Source: Methylocystis sp. (GTDB lineage Bacteria > Pseudomonadota > Alphaproteobacteria > Rhizobiales > Beijerinckiaceae). From it: a DNA stretch of 64,000 bases. Each line of letters begins with the position of its first letter. The first letter of the stretch is position 1. The translations under genes were made by a program, and so were the position numbers. This document shows positions 34,397 through 43,577 of this stretch, piece by piece. The notes beneath the pieces were generated by a model. The model worked only from the letters and a program-made list of their open reading frames with translations. It ran no database searches and was not told the origin of the DNA. The DNA is taken from NCBI GenBank assembly GCA_020252485.1, contig JADCCX010000008.1, positions 186,001 through 250,000 on the forward strand. The letters are read 5' to 3'.

Positions 34397-36895
34397 TCAC
34401 TCTCCCATCACTTCCGCAAGCATATCCTGCGCGGCATCCTCAAGCAGCGCGTCCGCCGCCTCGCCGTAAACGGACTCGCGCCCGATTTCGAGGAGCACCG
34501 GCACCGCCAGCGGCGACACCCGCAGCAGAGGCTTATGGATGATTCGGCCCCTGATGCGCGAGAGCATATCGGCCAGGCGGCCGATATCGAGAAGCCCCGT
34601 CGCCGCATCGGCGCGCGCCGCCCTGAGCAGGATATGCTCCGGCTCATGCGAGCGCAGCACATCGTAGACGAGGTCCGTCGACATCGTCACCTGGCGGCTG
34701 CGCTTCTGCTGACCGGGAAAGTTGCGCTCGATCAGGCCGGCGATGACCGCGCAATAGCGGAACGTCCGCTTCATCAGCGCGCTTTCCGCCAGCCATTCCT
34801 CCAGATCATCCCCCAGCATGTCCTGGTCGAACAGGGAGCCGATGAAGCCCGGCTCCTGCGCGGCCCGGAGCGAGATATCGCTTAAGCCCCAGACGGACAG
34901 CGCATAATCGTTGCAGACAAAGCCCTGCGGCTTCAGCCGCGCGCGCTCCAGCCGGCGCGTCAGGAGCATGCCGAGCGTCTGGTGTGCGAGCCTCCCCTCG
35001 AACGGATAGGCGACAAGATGGAAGCGCGCGCCGCGCGGAAAGGTCTCCACCAGCATGTCGCCCGCCCTGGGCAGCACGCTTTTGTCCGCCTGCAGCGACA
35101 GCCACTCGGCCACCTGATCCGGCAAGGCCTTCCAGCTTTTCGGCTCGGCCAGCATGGAGCGGACGCGGGAGGCGAGATGCGTCGACAGCGGGAACTTGCC
35201 GCCTTGATAGCTTGGCACCTTCGGATCGGTATTGGCCGCGGCCCGGGTGACGAGGACGCTGTCCTCGAAAATTCCTTCGAACTTGAGGATCTGGCCGCCG
35301 AACATGAATGTATCCCCATAGACAAGGTTTTCGGCGAAGTATTCCTCAACCTCGCCGATGGTCCGGCCGCCTCCCCCGCCGCCCCTGCCCTTGCGGCCGA
35401 ACCGCACCTTCAGCATCGCCGATTCGACGATGGTGCCGACATTCATGCGGTATTGCTGCACGATGCGCGGGTTCGACGGGCGCCAGAATCCATCCCTGTC
35501 CTCACGGATTTTGGCGAAGCGCTCGTAGCTCCTGAGCGCATATCCGCCGGTGGCGACGAAGGCCACGACCGCATCGAAGGTCGCCCGGTCGAGGCCGGCA
35601 TAGGGCAGCGCGGAGGTGACTTCCGCGAAGAGATCATCCGCCCGGAACGGCGCGGCGCAGGCCATGCCGAGCACGTGCTGCGCAAGCACATCGAGCGAGC
35701 CTTTGCGGCTCACCTCCGCATCCTGTTCGCCGGCGTAGGCCGCATCCACCGCTGCGCGGCATTCGAGCACCTCGAAGCGGTTCGACGGCACCAGGATCGC
35801 CTTCGACGGCTCGTCGAGCCGGTGGTTCGCCCGCCCGATCCGCTGCAGCAGGCGGCTGGCCCCCTTCGGCGCTCCGACATTGATGACGAGGTCCACATCG
35901 CCCCAGTCGATGCCGAGATCGAGCGTCGCGGTGCAGACGACCGCATCCAGCCCGCCCGCGCCCATCGCCGCCTCCACCTTGCGCCGCTGGGCGGTATCGA
36001 GCGAGCCATGATGGAGCGCGATGCGCAACCCGTCGTCGTTGACGCTCCACAGCAGCTGGAACAGGAACTCCGCCTGCATGCGCGTATTGACGAAGACAAG
36101 GGTCATGCGGTGCCGCTTGATCAGAGCGCAGATCTCCTTGACGGCATGCTTCGAGGTGTGGCCGGACCAGGGCAGCCGCTCCGCGCTGTCGAGAATGGTG
36201 ATGAGCGGCGGGGCTGCGATGGATTTCTCCGCGAGCACCAAATCAGCGAGAGCCACGCCCGGACCGGCCTCCTGCCCGGCGAGCCAGGCGCGCAGGTCGT
36301 CCGGCTCCCGCACTGTCGCCGAAAGGCCGGTCGCCAGCAGTTTGGGCGAGAGCTTCCGCAGCCGCGCGAAATCGAGCGCCAGCAGGTCGCCCCTTTTGCT
36401 GGGCGTCAGCGAATGCAATTCATCGAAGATGACGCGCTCGAGGCTGTCGAAATAGGCCTCGGCATCCTTGGATGACACCATCAGGGCCACCTGCTCCGGC
36501 GTGGTCAGCAGGATATCCGGCGGGTTGCGGCGTTGCCGATCGCGCTTCGACACGGGCGTGTCGCCGGTGCGCGTCTCAACGCGTATCGGCAGGCCAATCT
36601 CGGCGATCGGTTTGCTGAGGTTGCGTTCGATATCGACGGCCAGCGCCTTCAGCGGCGAGACGTAGAGCGTATGGATGCCTGTGGGGCGGATGTCGTTGCG
36701 CCTGGGCTTCTCCGCCAATGCGATCAGCGTCGGCAGGAACCCGGCGAGCGTCTTGCCGGCGCCCGTCGGCGCGATCAGCAGCGTTGACCGGCGCTGGTTA
36801 TGCTTGTCGATCAGCGCCAGCTGATGCGCGCGCGGCTCCCAGCCCTTGCCCGCAAACCAGTTGCTGAAGCGTGGCGGCAGGAGATCACGCTTCAT
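34397..36895 (-). CDS. ligase-associated DEXH-box helicase, Lhr-like
   Basis: About 832 aa starting MKRDLLPPRFSNWFAGKGW at 36895; a longer frame extends into the upstream gene. Superfamily 2 helicase: Walker A LIAPTGAGKTLAGFLP, DEXH-type box FDELHSL, TGLSATVRE, and the second RecA domain with VCTATLDLGIDWGDVDLV and LQRIGRANHRL. The C-terminal Lhr core follows. It acts in DNA repair and is read just ahead of pdeM, 4 bp apart. Confidence 0.93.
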   Translation of the reverse strand: MKRDLLPPRFSNWFAGKGWEPRAHQLALIDKHNQRRSTLLIAPTGAGKTLAGFLPTLIALAEKPRRNDIRPTGIHTLYVSPLKALAVDIERNLSKPIAEIGLPIRVETRTGDTPVSKRDRQRRNPPDILLTTPEQVALMVSSKDAEAYFDSLERVIFDELHSLTPSKRGDLLALDFARLRKLSPKLLATGLSATVREPDDLRAWLAGQEAGPGVALADLVLAEKSIAAPPLITILDSAERLPWSGHTSKHAVKEICALIKRHRMTLVFVNTRMQAEFLFQLLWSVNDDGLRIALHHGSLDTAQRRKVEAAMGAGGLDAVVCTATLDLGIDWGDVDLVINVGAPKGASRLLQRIGRANHRLDEPSKAILVPSNRFEVLECRAAVDAAYAGEQDAEVSRKGSLDVLAQHVLGMACAAPFRADDLFAEVTSALPYAGLDRATFDAVVAFVATGGYALRSYERFAKIREDRDGFWRPSNPRIVQQYRMNVGTIVESAMLKVRFGRKGRGGGGGGRTIGEVEEYFAENLVYGDTFMFGGQILKFEGIFEDSVLVTRAAANTDPKVPSYQGGKFPLSTHLASRVRSMLAEPKSWKALPDQVAEWLSLQADKSVLPRAGDMLVETFPRGARFHLVAYPFEGRLAHQTLGMLLTRRLERARLKPQGFVCNDYALSVWGLSDISLRAAQEPGFIGSLFDQDMLGDDLEEWLAESALMKRTFRYCAVIAGLIERNFPGQQKRSRQVTMSTDLVYDVLRSHEPEHILLRAARADAATGLLDIGRLADMLSRIRGRIIHKPLLRVSPLAVPVLLEIGRESVYGEAADALLEDAAQDMLAEVMGE

Positions 36896-37823
36896 GGCTG
36901 TCTGGCTCGCGGCGCAGAACGGCCGCCAGCCCCTCCACCGGCCTTCCGCCATCCTGCCGGGTCACGCAGGGCGCGAGATGCAGGACGGTCAACGCCGCCA
37001 ATCCTGCAGTCCGGCGCAGATACGCTTCGCTGTGGTGAAAGCGCAGGTCCTCGCCGAGGCGGTAGCCATCGCCCGGATCAGATTGCACCGTGAAGGCGAG
37101 AAACCCTCCCGGCTGCAACGCGCACCGCGCAGCGTGAAAGACGGACGCCAGGTCGCCGATATAGACGAAAACATCCGCCGCCAGCAGAAGATCGAAGGTC
37201 CCGGCCGCCTGCCCCGCAAGATAGCCGACCAGATCACCGCAGCTCACGCCGTCCTTCGCGTAAAGCCCGCTGCGGCGCGCCTTGTCCGCCATGGCAGGCG
37301 ACAGATCGACGCCCTGCATGACAGAGACATGCCTCCCCATCGCCGCCGCCATCAAACCTGTGCCGCAGCCGAGATCGGCGGCGCGATGAAATTGAAAGGG
37401 GCGACCGGCGCTCCTGCACACCCTTCTGAGCGCTTCCATCACCACCTGCGGACCCGTATAGCAAAGCGCCTTGACCAGATGATCGTCGAACCGGTCGGCA
37501 TATTGGTCGAAGAGAGCCGCGACATAGCCGGGCGTCATTCCGGCGTCAGCCGCGCCGAGCCGCGCCAGCCTGACGCCGGCGCCAAGTGTATCCTGCGGCA
37601 GCAGCGCGCGCGCCTCCCGGAAAGCTTCAATCGCACCGGGCAAATCCGCAGCCTGCTCCAGCGCCTCGCCCAACCCGAACCAGGCAGGCGGCCAGCGCGG
37701 TGTGAGCTCCAGCACTTGCCGGAAGAGATCGGCGGCGGCGGCGAAATCACGCTCCTTCAGCAGATCCTGAGCATAACCGTAGCGGCGGTCGGCGGTGAGA
37801 TCGCCGGAGGAATGCGGGCTCAT
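36885..37823 (-). CDS. TPR-containing SAM-dependent methyltransferase
   Basis: A 312-aa protein. The N-terminal third carries tetratricopeptide-type helices (YAQDLLKERDFAAAADLFRQ and GLGEALEQAADLPGAIEAFR). The class I methyltransferase domain follows, with SAM motif I AADLGCGTGLMAAAMG and motif II LLLAADVFVYIGDL. Family members with this fusion are annotated as methyltransferase-domain proteins of unknown target, resembling trans-aconitate or biotin-type enzymes. It overlaps the helicase start by 11 bp. Confidence 0.88.
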   Translation of the reverse strand: MSPHSSGDLTADRRYGYAQDLLKERDFAAAADLFRQVLELTPRWPPAWFGLGEALEQAADLPGAIEAFREARALLPQDTLGAGVRLARLGAADAGMTPGYVAALFDQYADRFDDHLVKALCYTGPQVVMEALRRVCRSAGRPFQFHRAADLGCGTGLMAAAMGRHVSVMQGVDLSPAMADKARRSGLYAKDGVSCGDLVGYLAGQAAGTFDLLLAADVFVYIGDLASVFHAARCALQPGGFLAFTVQSDPGDGYRLGEDLRFHHSEAYLRRTAGLAALTVLHLAPCVTRQDGGRPVEGLAAVLRREPDSHEA

Positions 37824-37830
37824 GGACCGC

Positions 37831-38448
37831 CTATCCCCATCGGTAATTGAAGCTCACGCTGATGCGCTCATCCTCGGCGTTGTTCAGCGGCACCTCGTGG
37901 CGCAGCCAGCTTTCCCACAGCAGCACCTGACCGGGTTCGGGCGAACGGTACACGAAACTGCGGTTGGGCTCCGCGGCCCTTGCCTTGCGGGGCGGGGTCG
38001 CCATCATCATGGCGTGGCGCGGATCCTCGAACTTGATCGCCGATGCCCCGTCCGGCATCGCGACATAGACGGTGCCCGAGACGACGCTGTGCGGATGAAT
38101 GTGCGAGGTATGCACGCCGCCCGGCGGCAGGATGTTGATCCACAGCGAATCGAGCTGCAGCTTCTTGCCCCCGAGGTCCAGTTCCAGCGCGCGGGCGAAA
38201 TCGACGACATGGCCATCAAGCTTTTTCTGCAATTGCTTGAACACCGGAAACCGCCAGGGCAGATCGTTCAGCGAGGCATAGCTCGTATAGCCGGGATAGC
38301 CGTTCTTCCGGCACCAGCGCTGGCCGGCTGCATCATCCTCCGCGATGGCGCGGCAACTGGCGTCAAGCTCCGCCAGAAAGGCATCACCGCCCTGCGCGAT
38401 CACCCCGCGATAGAGCTGTGTGACGAAAAGATTGTTGATCGTGGCCAT
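37831..38448 (-). CDS. TIGR02466 family 2OG-Fe(II) oxygenase-like protein
   Basis: About 205 aa from the ATG at 38448 (MATINNLFVTQLYRG); a TTG at 38484 would add 12 residues. Family blocks are SLWINILPPGGVHTSHIHPHSVVSGTVYV in two parts, with likely Fe ligands in HTSHIHPHS, and GQVLLWESWLRHEVPLN near the C terminus with the distal His. Substrate is not known. It lies between rlpA and the TPR-methyltransferase on the same strand with short gaps. Confidence 0.87.
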   Translation of the reverse strand: MATINNLFVTQLYRGVIAQGGDAFLAELDASCRAIAEDDAAGQRWCRKNGYPGYTSYASLNDLPWRFPVFKQLQKKLDGHVVDFARALELDLGGKKLQLDSLWINILPPGGVHTSHIHPHSVVSGTVYVAMPDGASAIKFEDPRHAMMMATPPRKARAAEPNRSFVYRSPEPGQVLLWESWLRHEVPLNNAEDERISVSFNYRWG

Positions 38449-38480
38449 GGTCGCCGGGGTAACGCGCGGCGGCAGCGGTG

Positions 38481-38846
38481 TCAAAGCGGGGAAACGCTCA
38501 CCCGCGTCAGGCCTCTTCCGGTCATGCCGAGCTGACGGGCCGCCGCGCCGGAAACATCCACCACCCGACCACGCACCCAGGGTCCGCGATCATTGACGCG
38601 CACCACGACGCTGCGCCCGTTCGAGAGGTTGGTCACCCTGATCTGCGAGCCGAAAGGCGCGGTGCGGTGCGCCGCCGTCATGGCGCTGTGATCATAGCGC
38701 TCGCCGCTCGCCGTTTTCCGGCCATGGAACTTCTGGCCGTAATAGGAGGCGATGCCTTGCTGGCTGGCGGCAAGGGCATCGGTGGCAGCGAGGGGCACAG
38801 TCAGGATCGCGGCGCAAAGCGCGATGGCAAGGCGAAAAAGCATCAT
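38481..38846 (-). CDS. rlpA: RlpA-like septal ring lipoprotein/lytic transglycosylase domain protein
   Basis: About 121 aa from MMLFRLAIALCAAILTVP at 38846; the longer frame to 38894 lacks a better signal peptide. An exported double-psi beta-barrel domain is visible: GIASYYGQKFHGRKTASGERYD, TAAHRTAPFGSQIRVTN and VVRVNDRGPW, with the conserved Asp in NDRGP. It is a short RlpA without the SPOR domain. It may act on peptidoglycan at division or be a non-catalytic DPBB protein. Confidence 0.88.
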   Translation of the reverse strand: MMLFRLAIALCAAILTVPLAATDALAASQQGIASYYGQKFHGRKTASGERYDHSAMTAAHRTAPFGSQIRVTNLSNGRSVVVRVNDRGPWVRGRVVDVSGAAARQLGMTGRGLTRVSVSPL

Positions 38847-38958
38847 CAGGGGGCCCGTGTCCGATTGGTCGCCAGCCAGCGGATCATCATGCATGAATGG
38901 GGCTCAAGCGGGGCAGCAGACTTGATTTTGCTCCTCTTCCTGCAACACTTGCCCGGTG

Positions 38959-39747
38959 ATGAAACGGATCGCCCAGCTTCTCCTTCTCGTGAGCATTCTT
39001 GCTGTGACGACTGGCGTCGGCCTCAGCCTCTTCGCTCCTCACTATTGGCAGTCTCTCCGGGATCGCGCGAGCCGTATTCCCGGCGCTCCGGAGTTATTGA
39101 AAGGAAAACCACCCTTATCGCTATCGCAAAAGCTTGCGGAGAAAGGCCTGAAATACGGCCAGCCCGTGTTCATCCGCATCATAAAGGAAAGCTCCGAACT
39201 GGAACTCTGGATGGACAGCGGCGACCGATGGGTCATGATGCACAGCTATCCCATCTGCCGCTGGTCAGGATCATTGGGGCCGAAACTCAAGGAAGGTGAT
39301 GGTCAGTCACCCGAGGGATTCTATGCGGTGACGCGTCGCGCCTTGAACCCCAAGTCCAGCTATCATCTCTCCTTCAACCTTGGCTTCCCCAATGCCTTTG
39401 ACATCGCACATGGTCGCTCGGGGTCATTCCTTATGGTCCATGGAGATTGCGTCTCCATTGGCTGCTACGCCATGACGGATGCAGGCATCGAAGACATTTA
39501 TGGATTGGTAGAGGCAGCGCTGAAAGCGGGACAGCCCAGTGTACCGGTGCACATCTACCCGTTTCGCATGACCGAAGAGAACATGCTTCGGCACAATGGC
39601 CATCGCTGGCTCGGTTATTGGGAGAATCTCAAGGAAGGCTGGGATCTGTTCGAGCAAAGCAAGAAGCCGCCGGTGGCGGCGGCTTGCGGCAAGCGCTACA
39701 GATTTGGAGCATCAGCCGACGGATGCCGTGAGATTGGAGGGATGTGA
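38959..39747 (+). CDS. L,D-transpeptidase family protein (YafK/YkuD type)
   Basis: About 262 aa from ATG 38959 (GTG 38956 just before). An N-terminal membrane anchor or signal (QLLLLVSILAVTTGVGLSLF) is followed by a YkuD catalytic domain with FLMVHGDCVSIGCYAMTD, holding the conserved His and the nucleophile Cys (SIGC, about residue 171). The domain is of the murein YafK type. It acts on peptidoglycan cross-links or tethering in the periplasm. Divergent from rlpA. Confidence 0.92.
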   Translation: MKRIAQLLLLVSILAVTTGVGLSLFAPHYWQSLRDRASRIPGAPELLKGKPPLSLSQKLAEKGLKYGQPVFIRIIKESSELELWMDSGDRWVMMHSYPICRWSGSLGPKLKEGDGQSPEGFYAVTRRALNPKSSYHLSFNLGFPNAFDIAHGRSGSFLMVHGDCVSIGCYAMTDAGIEDIYGLVEAALKAGQPSVPVHIYPFRMTEENMLRHNGHRWLGYWENLKEGWDLFEQSKKPPVAAACGKRYRFGASADGCREIGGM

Positions 39748-39761
39748 CGGGATTTGACCCG

Positions 39762-41450
39762 TCACGCCTTCGCCATCACCTCGTCCCTCAGCACCCGGCG
39801 CAGCACCTTGCCGACATTGGTCTTCGGCAGGCTTTCGCGGAACACCACCGTGCGCGGCACCTTGTATCCGGTGAGCTCGGTCCGGCAATGCTTGATGATG
39901 TCGGCCTCGGTGACCTGCGGGTCCTTCTTCACCACATAGGCGGCGACAGCCTCGCCTGAATGCTCGTCGGGCAAACCGATGACGGCCACCTCCAGCACGC
40001 CGGAATGGCCGGCGATGACCTCTTCGACTTCATTCGGATAGACGTTGAAGCCCGAGACAAGCACCATGTCCTTCATGCGGTCGACGATCTTGAACTGGCC
40101 GTCCGGCAGCATCACGCCAATGTCCCCGGATTTGAACCAGCCGTCAGCCGTCATGGCCTTGGCGGTCTCTTCCGGCCGCTGCCAGTAGCCCGCCATCACC
40201 TGAGGCCCCCGGATCCAGATTTCGCCCGGCCCGTCGAGCCCGCGGTCATTGCCGTCGGCGTCGACGATTTTCAGTTCCGTCGAGGGAACCGGCAGGCCGA
40301 TGGTGCCGGAAAACTCCTGCAGCGTCAGCGGGTTAACGGTGGCGATCGGTGATGTCTCGGAGAGGCCGTAGCCCTCGATAATCGGCTTGCCTGAGACTTC
40401 CTTCCAGCGCTTGGCGACAGGCCCCTGCATGGCCATGCCGCCCGCCACGGCGAATTGAAGCTTCCCGAAATCGACCTTCTCGATGCCCGGCGCATTGAGC
40501 AGCGCATTGTAAAGCGTGTTGACGCCGGAGATCATCGTGAAGGGCGATGTCTGCAAGGTCTTGATGAAGCCTGCGATATCGCGCGGATTGGCGATCAGCA
40601 GGCAGCAGGCTCCCAGCCGCTGCATGTAGATGCAGCAGCAGGTGAGCGCGAAGATGTGATAGAGCGGCAGCGCCGTCACCATCACCGGCGCTGCACTGGT
40701 CCGATCCAGGAACGGGGTAATCCAGGCGTCGGCCTGCAGCACATTCGCCATGATGTTGCGGTGGAGCAGCGTCGCGCCCTTGGAGACGCCGGTGGTGCCG
40801 CCGGTGTATTGCAGGAAGGCGATGTCATCCGGCGTGATCGAAGCCGCCCGCGGTTTCTTGCCCGCGTGTGACTTCAGGATCGCGGCCAGCGAACCGGCGC
40901 TTGGAAGTTCGAAGGGCTTCACGACCTTCTTGATCTTGCGGGCGACGAAATTGACGATCGTTCCCTTGAACCCCAGCAGGTCGCCGGCGGTCGCCAGCAT
41001 CACGGTCTCGACCGATGTCAGCGCGGGCCGCGCCTCCTCGACGACATGGGCGAAATTCTCGAGCACGAAGAGGATACGCGCGCCTGAATCATTGAGCTGA
41101 TGCTCAAGCTCCCGCGGCGTGTAGAGCGGATTGACGTTGACGACAGTGAACCCGCCGCGCAACACCGCGAACATCACGACAGGATAGGCCATGACGTTGG
41201 GCATCATGATGGCGACCCGGTCGCCCTTCTGCAGCCCCTTTTCCTGCAGCCAGGCGATCACCGCATCGCTCGCCCGGGCGATCTCGGCGTAGGTCAGCCT
41301 TTTGCCGAAGCTCTCGAACGCCGGACGGTCAGCGAAACGCCTGGCGCCATCCTCAAGGACATCGGCGATAGTGCCGGCCGACAGGGGATCGATGGTGGAT
41401 GGAATGCCCTCGGGATAGGCCGCAAGCCACGGCTTTGACGAATCGCTCAT
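39762..41450 (-). CDS. fadD: long-chain-fatty-acid--CoA ligase FadD
   Basis: A 562-aa adenylate-forming enzyme starting MSDSSKPWL at 41450, with GGGGAG at 5-nt spacing. AMP-binding motifs: LQYTGGTTGVSKGATL (P-loop), EGYGLSETSP and KSGDIGVMLPDGQFKIVDR. Catalytic Lys region near the C terminus: KVPRTVVFRESLPKTNVGKVLRR. It activates fatty acids to acyl-CoA for beta-oxidation or lipid synthesis. The gene stands alone. Confidence 0.95.
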   Translation of the reverse strand: MSDSSKPWLAAYPEGIPSTIDPLSAGTIADVLEDGARRFADRPAFESFGKRLTYAEIARASDAVIAWLQEKGLQKGDRVAIMMPNVMAYPVVMFAVLRGGFTVVNVNPLYTPRELEHQLNDSGARILFVLENFAHVVEEARPALTSVETVMLATAGDLLGFKGTIVNFVARKIKKVVKPFELPSAGSLAAILKSHAGKKPRAASITPDDIAFLQYTGGTTGVSKGATLLHRNIMANVLQADAWITPFLDRTSAAPVMVTALPLYHIFALTCCCIYMQRLGACCLLIANPRDIAGFIKTLQTSPFTMISGVNTLYNALLNAPGIEKVDFGKLQFAVAGGMAMQGPVAKRWKEVSGKPIIEGYGLSETSPIATVNPLTLQEFSGTIGLPVPSTELKIVDADGNDRGLDGPGEIWIRGPQVMAGYWQRPEETAKAMTADGWFKSGDIGVMLPDGQFKIVDRMKDMVLVSGFNVYPNEVEEVIAGHSGVLEVAVIGLPDEHSGEAVAAYVVKKDPQVTEADIIKHCRTELTGYKVPRTVVFRESLPKTNVGKVLRRVLRDEVMAKA

Positions 41451-41717
41451 GTTCACTCCCCTAAGCTGCCTCGCGGGCAGACCTTATAGATCTTTGTCTG
41501 GCTCTAGATCGGGCTTGTCGTCACGATCAAGGCTTTTCCTCTTGGCGCGCTGGAAACTGGCCTCGATGAGGGAAAAGTCCAGATTCTTTCGCAGGCGCCG
41601 CAACTTTCGGGTGGGAAGGGAACCTGCACCGGCGTAGTTTCGCCTTCAGGATGCAGAGGCGAAGACTAATCGGGCGAGGGTATTCTGCCCGTTCTTCGTC
41701 CAAAGGGAAATGAACCC

Positions 41718-42644
41718 ATGCTTATGAAGATTGCCGATCAGCCGCTTTCTCCCGCCAGGGACCAGATGTCGGATTACGACCGGGTGCGCCGCGCACTCGA
41801 ATACATCACCGCCCGCTGGCGCAACCAGCCGGGACTCGATGACGTGGCGGCCCATGTCGGGCTGTCGCCCTCGCATTTCCATCACCTGTTCCGGCGCTTC
41901 GCCGGGATCACGCCCAAGGCTTTCCTTCAGGCGATCACGCTGGATCACGCCAAGGCGCTCCTCAAGGACAGCGCCAGCGTCCTCGATGCGACCTATGAGG
42001 TCGGGCTCTCGGGGCCTTCCCGCCTGCATGATCTCTTCGTGACCCACGAGGCGATGTCGCCGGGCGAATGGAAGGCCGGCGGCGAGGGTCTGACCCTGCT
42101 TTACGGCTATGCGCAATCGCCCTTCGGCGAGGCGCTCGCCGTGATGACGGATCGCGGCCTCGCCGGTCTGGGCTGGGTGGACGAGAAGCTCGCCCCCGGC
42201 AAGGCGGGCGATAGCGGCAAGGCCGCCGGCGGCCGGGCAGGAGCGATGGCGGATATGGTCCGCCGCTGGCCGAACGCCCGCTTCGTCGAGAAGCAGGCCC
42301 TTGCCGACCGGACAATCCAGCGCATCTTCGAGCCCGGCCATTGGAAGCATAATCAGCCCCTCAACATCGTCATGCTCGGCTCGGATTTCGAAGTGCGGGT
42401 CTGGCAGGCGCTGCTGAAGATTCCGATGGGGCGCGCCACAACCTACGGCGATGTCGCGAAGCACATCGGCAAGCCAACGGCGGCGCGCGCCGTCGGCGCG
42501 GCTGTGGGCCGCAACCCGATCAGCTTCGTGGTGCCCTGCCACCGCGTGCTCGGCAGCAGCGGCGCGCTGACCGGCTATCACTGGGGCCTCACCCGCAAGC
42601 AGGCCATTCTCGGCTGGGAGGCGGGGCAGGTGGGGGCGGCCTGA
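41718..42644 (+). CDS. AraC-type activator / methylated-DNA cysteine methyltransferase (Ada-like, lacking the N-terminal zinc domain)
   Basis: A 308-aa fusion. An AraC-type HTH domain (about 20-115: LDDVAAHVGLSPSHFHHLFRRFAG) precedes an O6-alkylguanine methyltransferase domain (about 120-305) with the active-site Cys in VVPCHRVLGSSGALTGYHWG. The phosphotriester-repair zinc-Cys domain of E. coli Ada is absent, so activation must rely on another signal. The preceding 260-bp gap shows no other gene. Confidence 0.93.
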   Translation: MLMKIADQPLSPARDQMSDYDRVRRALEYITARWRNQPGLDDVAAHVGLSPSHFHHLFRRFAGITPKAFLQAITLDHAKALLKDSASVLDATYEVGLSGPSRLHDLFVTHEAMSPGEWKAGGEGLTLLYGYAQSPFGEALAVMTDRGLAGLGWVDEKLAPGKAGDSGKAAGGRAGAMADMVRRWPNARFVEKQALADRTIQRIFEPGHWKHNQPLNIVMLGSDFEVRVWQALLKIPMGRATTYGDVAKHIGKPTAARAVGAAVGRNPISFVVPCHRVLGSSGALTGYHWGLTRKQAILGWEAGQVGAA

Positions 42645-42653
42645 TCGCTCCGG

Positions 42654-43466
42654 CTACTTCAAGGCGGCGTCCAGCCAGTCCTTCACCTGCATGAACCAGG
42701 CCGGGTTGGTGTGATGATCGCCGGGATGGAGGCAGAGGGCCACCGGCCTGCCGCTGGCGCAATCCGTCTCGAAGACGCAGGCGAGTTCCCCGCGCTGCTC
42801 GCTGCGCGACCCTGCCGGGCGGCACTGATTGTAGCCGCGCATTGTCGCAACGGCGATCGAGACGTCGCCTTGCTTCCAGCGCTCGCGAAGGCTCCGCCCG
42901 CCGATCGGCATGACGGGATCGGCAAGGCCGTGGATATGGAGCAATGGCCGCGGCGGGGCCGTGCAGGTCTTCGGCATCGGTTGCCACCAGACGCCGGCGA
43001 CCGGCAAGAAGGCCGCAAACCGGCCGTCGCCATGGCAGGCGATCTCCCAGACAACGGCAGAACCCTGGCTGAATCCGGATGCGACAAGCCGACCGCGATC
43101 AATGGGGAAACGCTTCTCAAGGTCGCCGGCCACCGCGTTGATGAAGGCCGCTTCGTCCCGCTTGCCTTCGCCGGGCGAGCCAGGTGTTCCCCAGCTGTCG
43201 CCCAGGCCCTGGGGGGCGACCAGTATGAAGCCGAGTTTGTGAACCGCGTCCGAGAGTTCCTGATACTCCATCATTTCCGAGGCGCTGGCCCGGTGGCCGT
43301 GGATGAAGAAGAAGGCGCCGATGGGCGTGCGGCCGTCCCATCCCGGCGGCGGAGAGACGCGGTATTCCCCTCGCTCGCCAATCCGGCAGGGTTGCATCGG
43401 CACGCAGGCCTGTGACGCTGTGGTCCAGACCAGCACGAAGGCAGCAAACAGAAAACGAAGCATCAT
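42654..43466 (-). CDS. secreted alpha/beta-hydrolase, PHB depolymerase/LpqC-like esterase
   Basis: About 270 aa from MMLRFLFAAFVLVWTTASQA, a signal peptide with cleavage after SQA. The nucleophile elbow is SGFSQGSAVVW, the oxyanion region FFIHGHRASA, and the acid/His region HIHGLADPVMPIGG and PGDHHTNPAW. The fold matches LpqC / poly(3-hydroxybutyrate) depolymerase-type esterases (COG3509). The longer frame upstream lacks a signal start. Substrate unknown. Confidence 0.88.
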   Translation of the reverse strand: MMLRFLFAAFVLVWTTASQACVPMQPCRIGERGEYRVSPPPGWDGRTPIGAFFFIHGHRASASEMMEYQELSDAVHKLGFILVAPQGLGDSWGTPGSPGEGKRDEAAFINAVAGDLEKRFPIDRGRLVASGFSQGSAVVWEIACHGDGRFAAFLPVAGVWWQPMPKTCTAPPRPLLHIHGLADPVMPIGGRSLRERWKQGDVSIAVATMRGYNQCRPAGSRSEQRGELACVFETDCASGRPVALCLHPGDHHTNPAWFMQVKDWLDAALK

Positions 43467-43577
43467 GCGCCGGATCTTTGGCGAGCAAAGGCCAAAGTTC
43501 AGTTCACATCCGCGTGCGGTTGATTTTGTGGTCAACAACCAAGCCGATTCCAGCAAGCACCACCACCGGCGCCCCCG

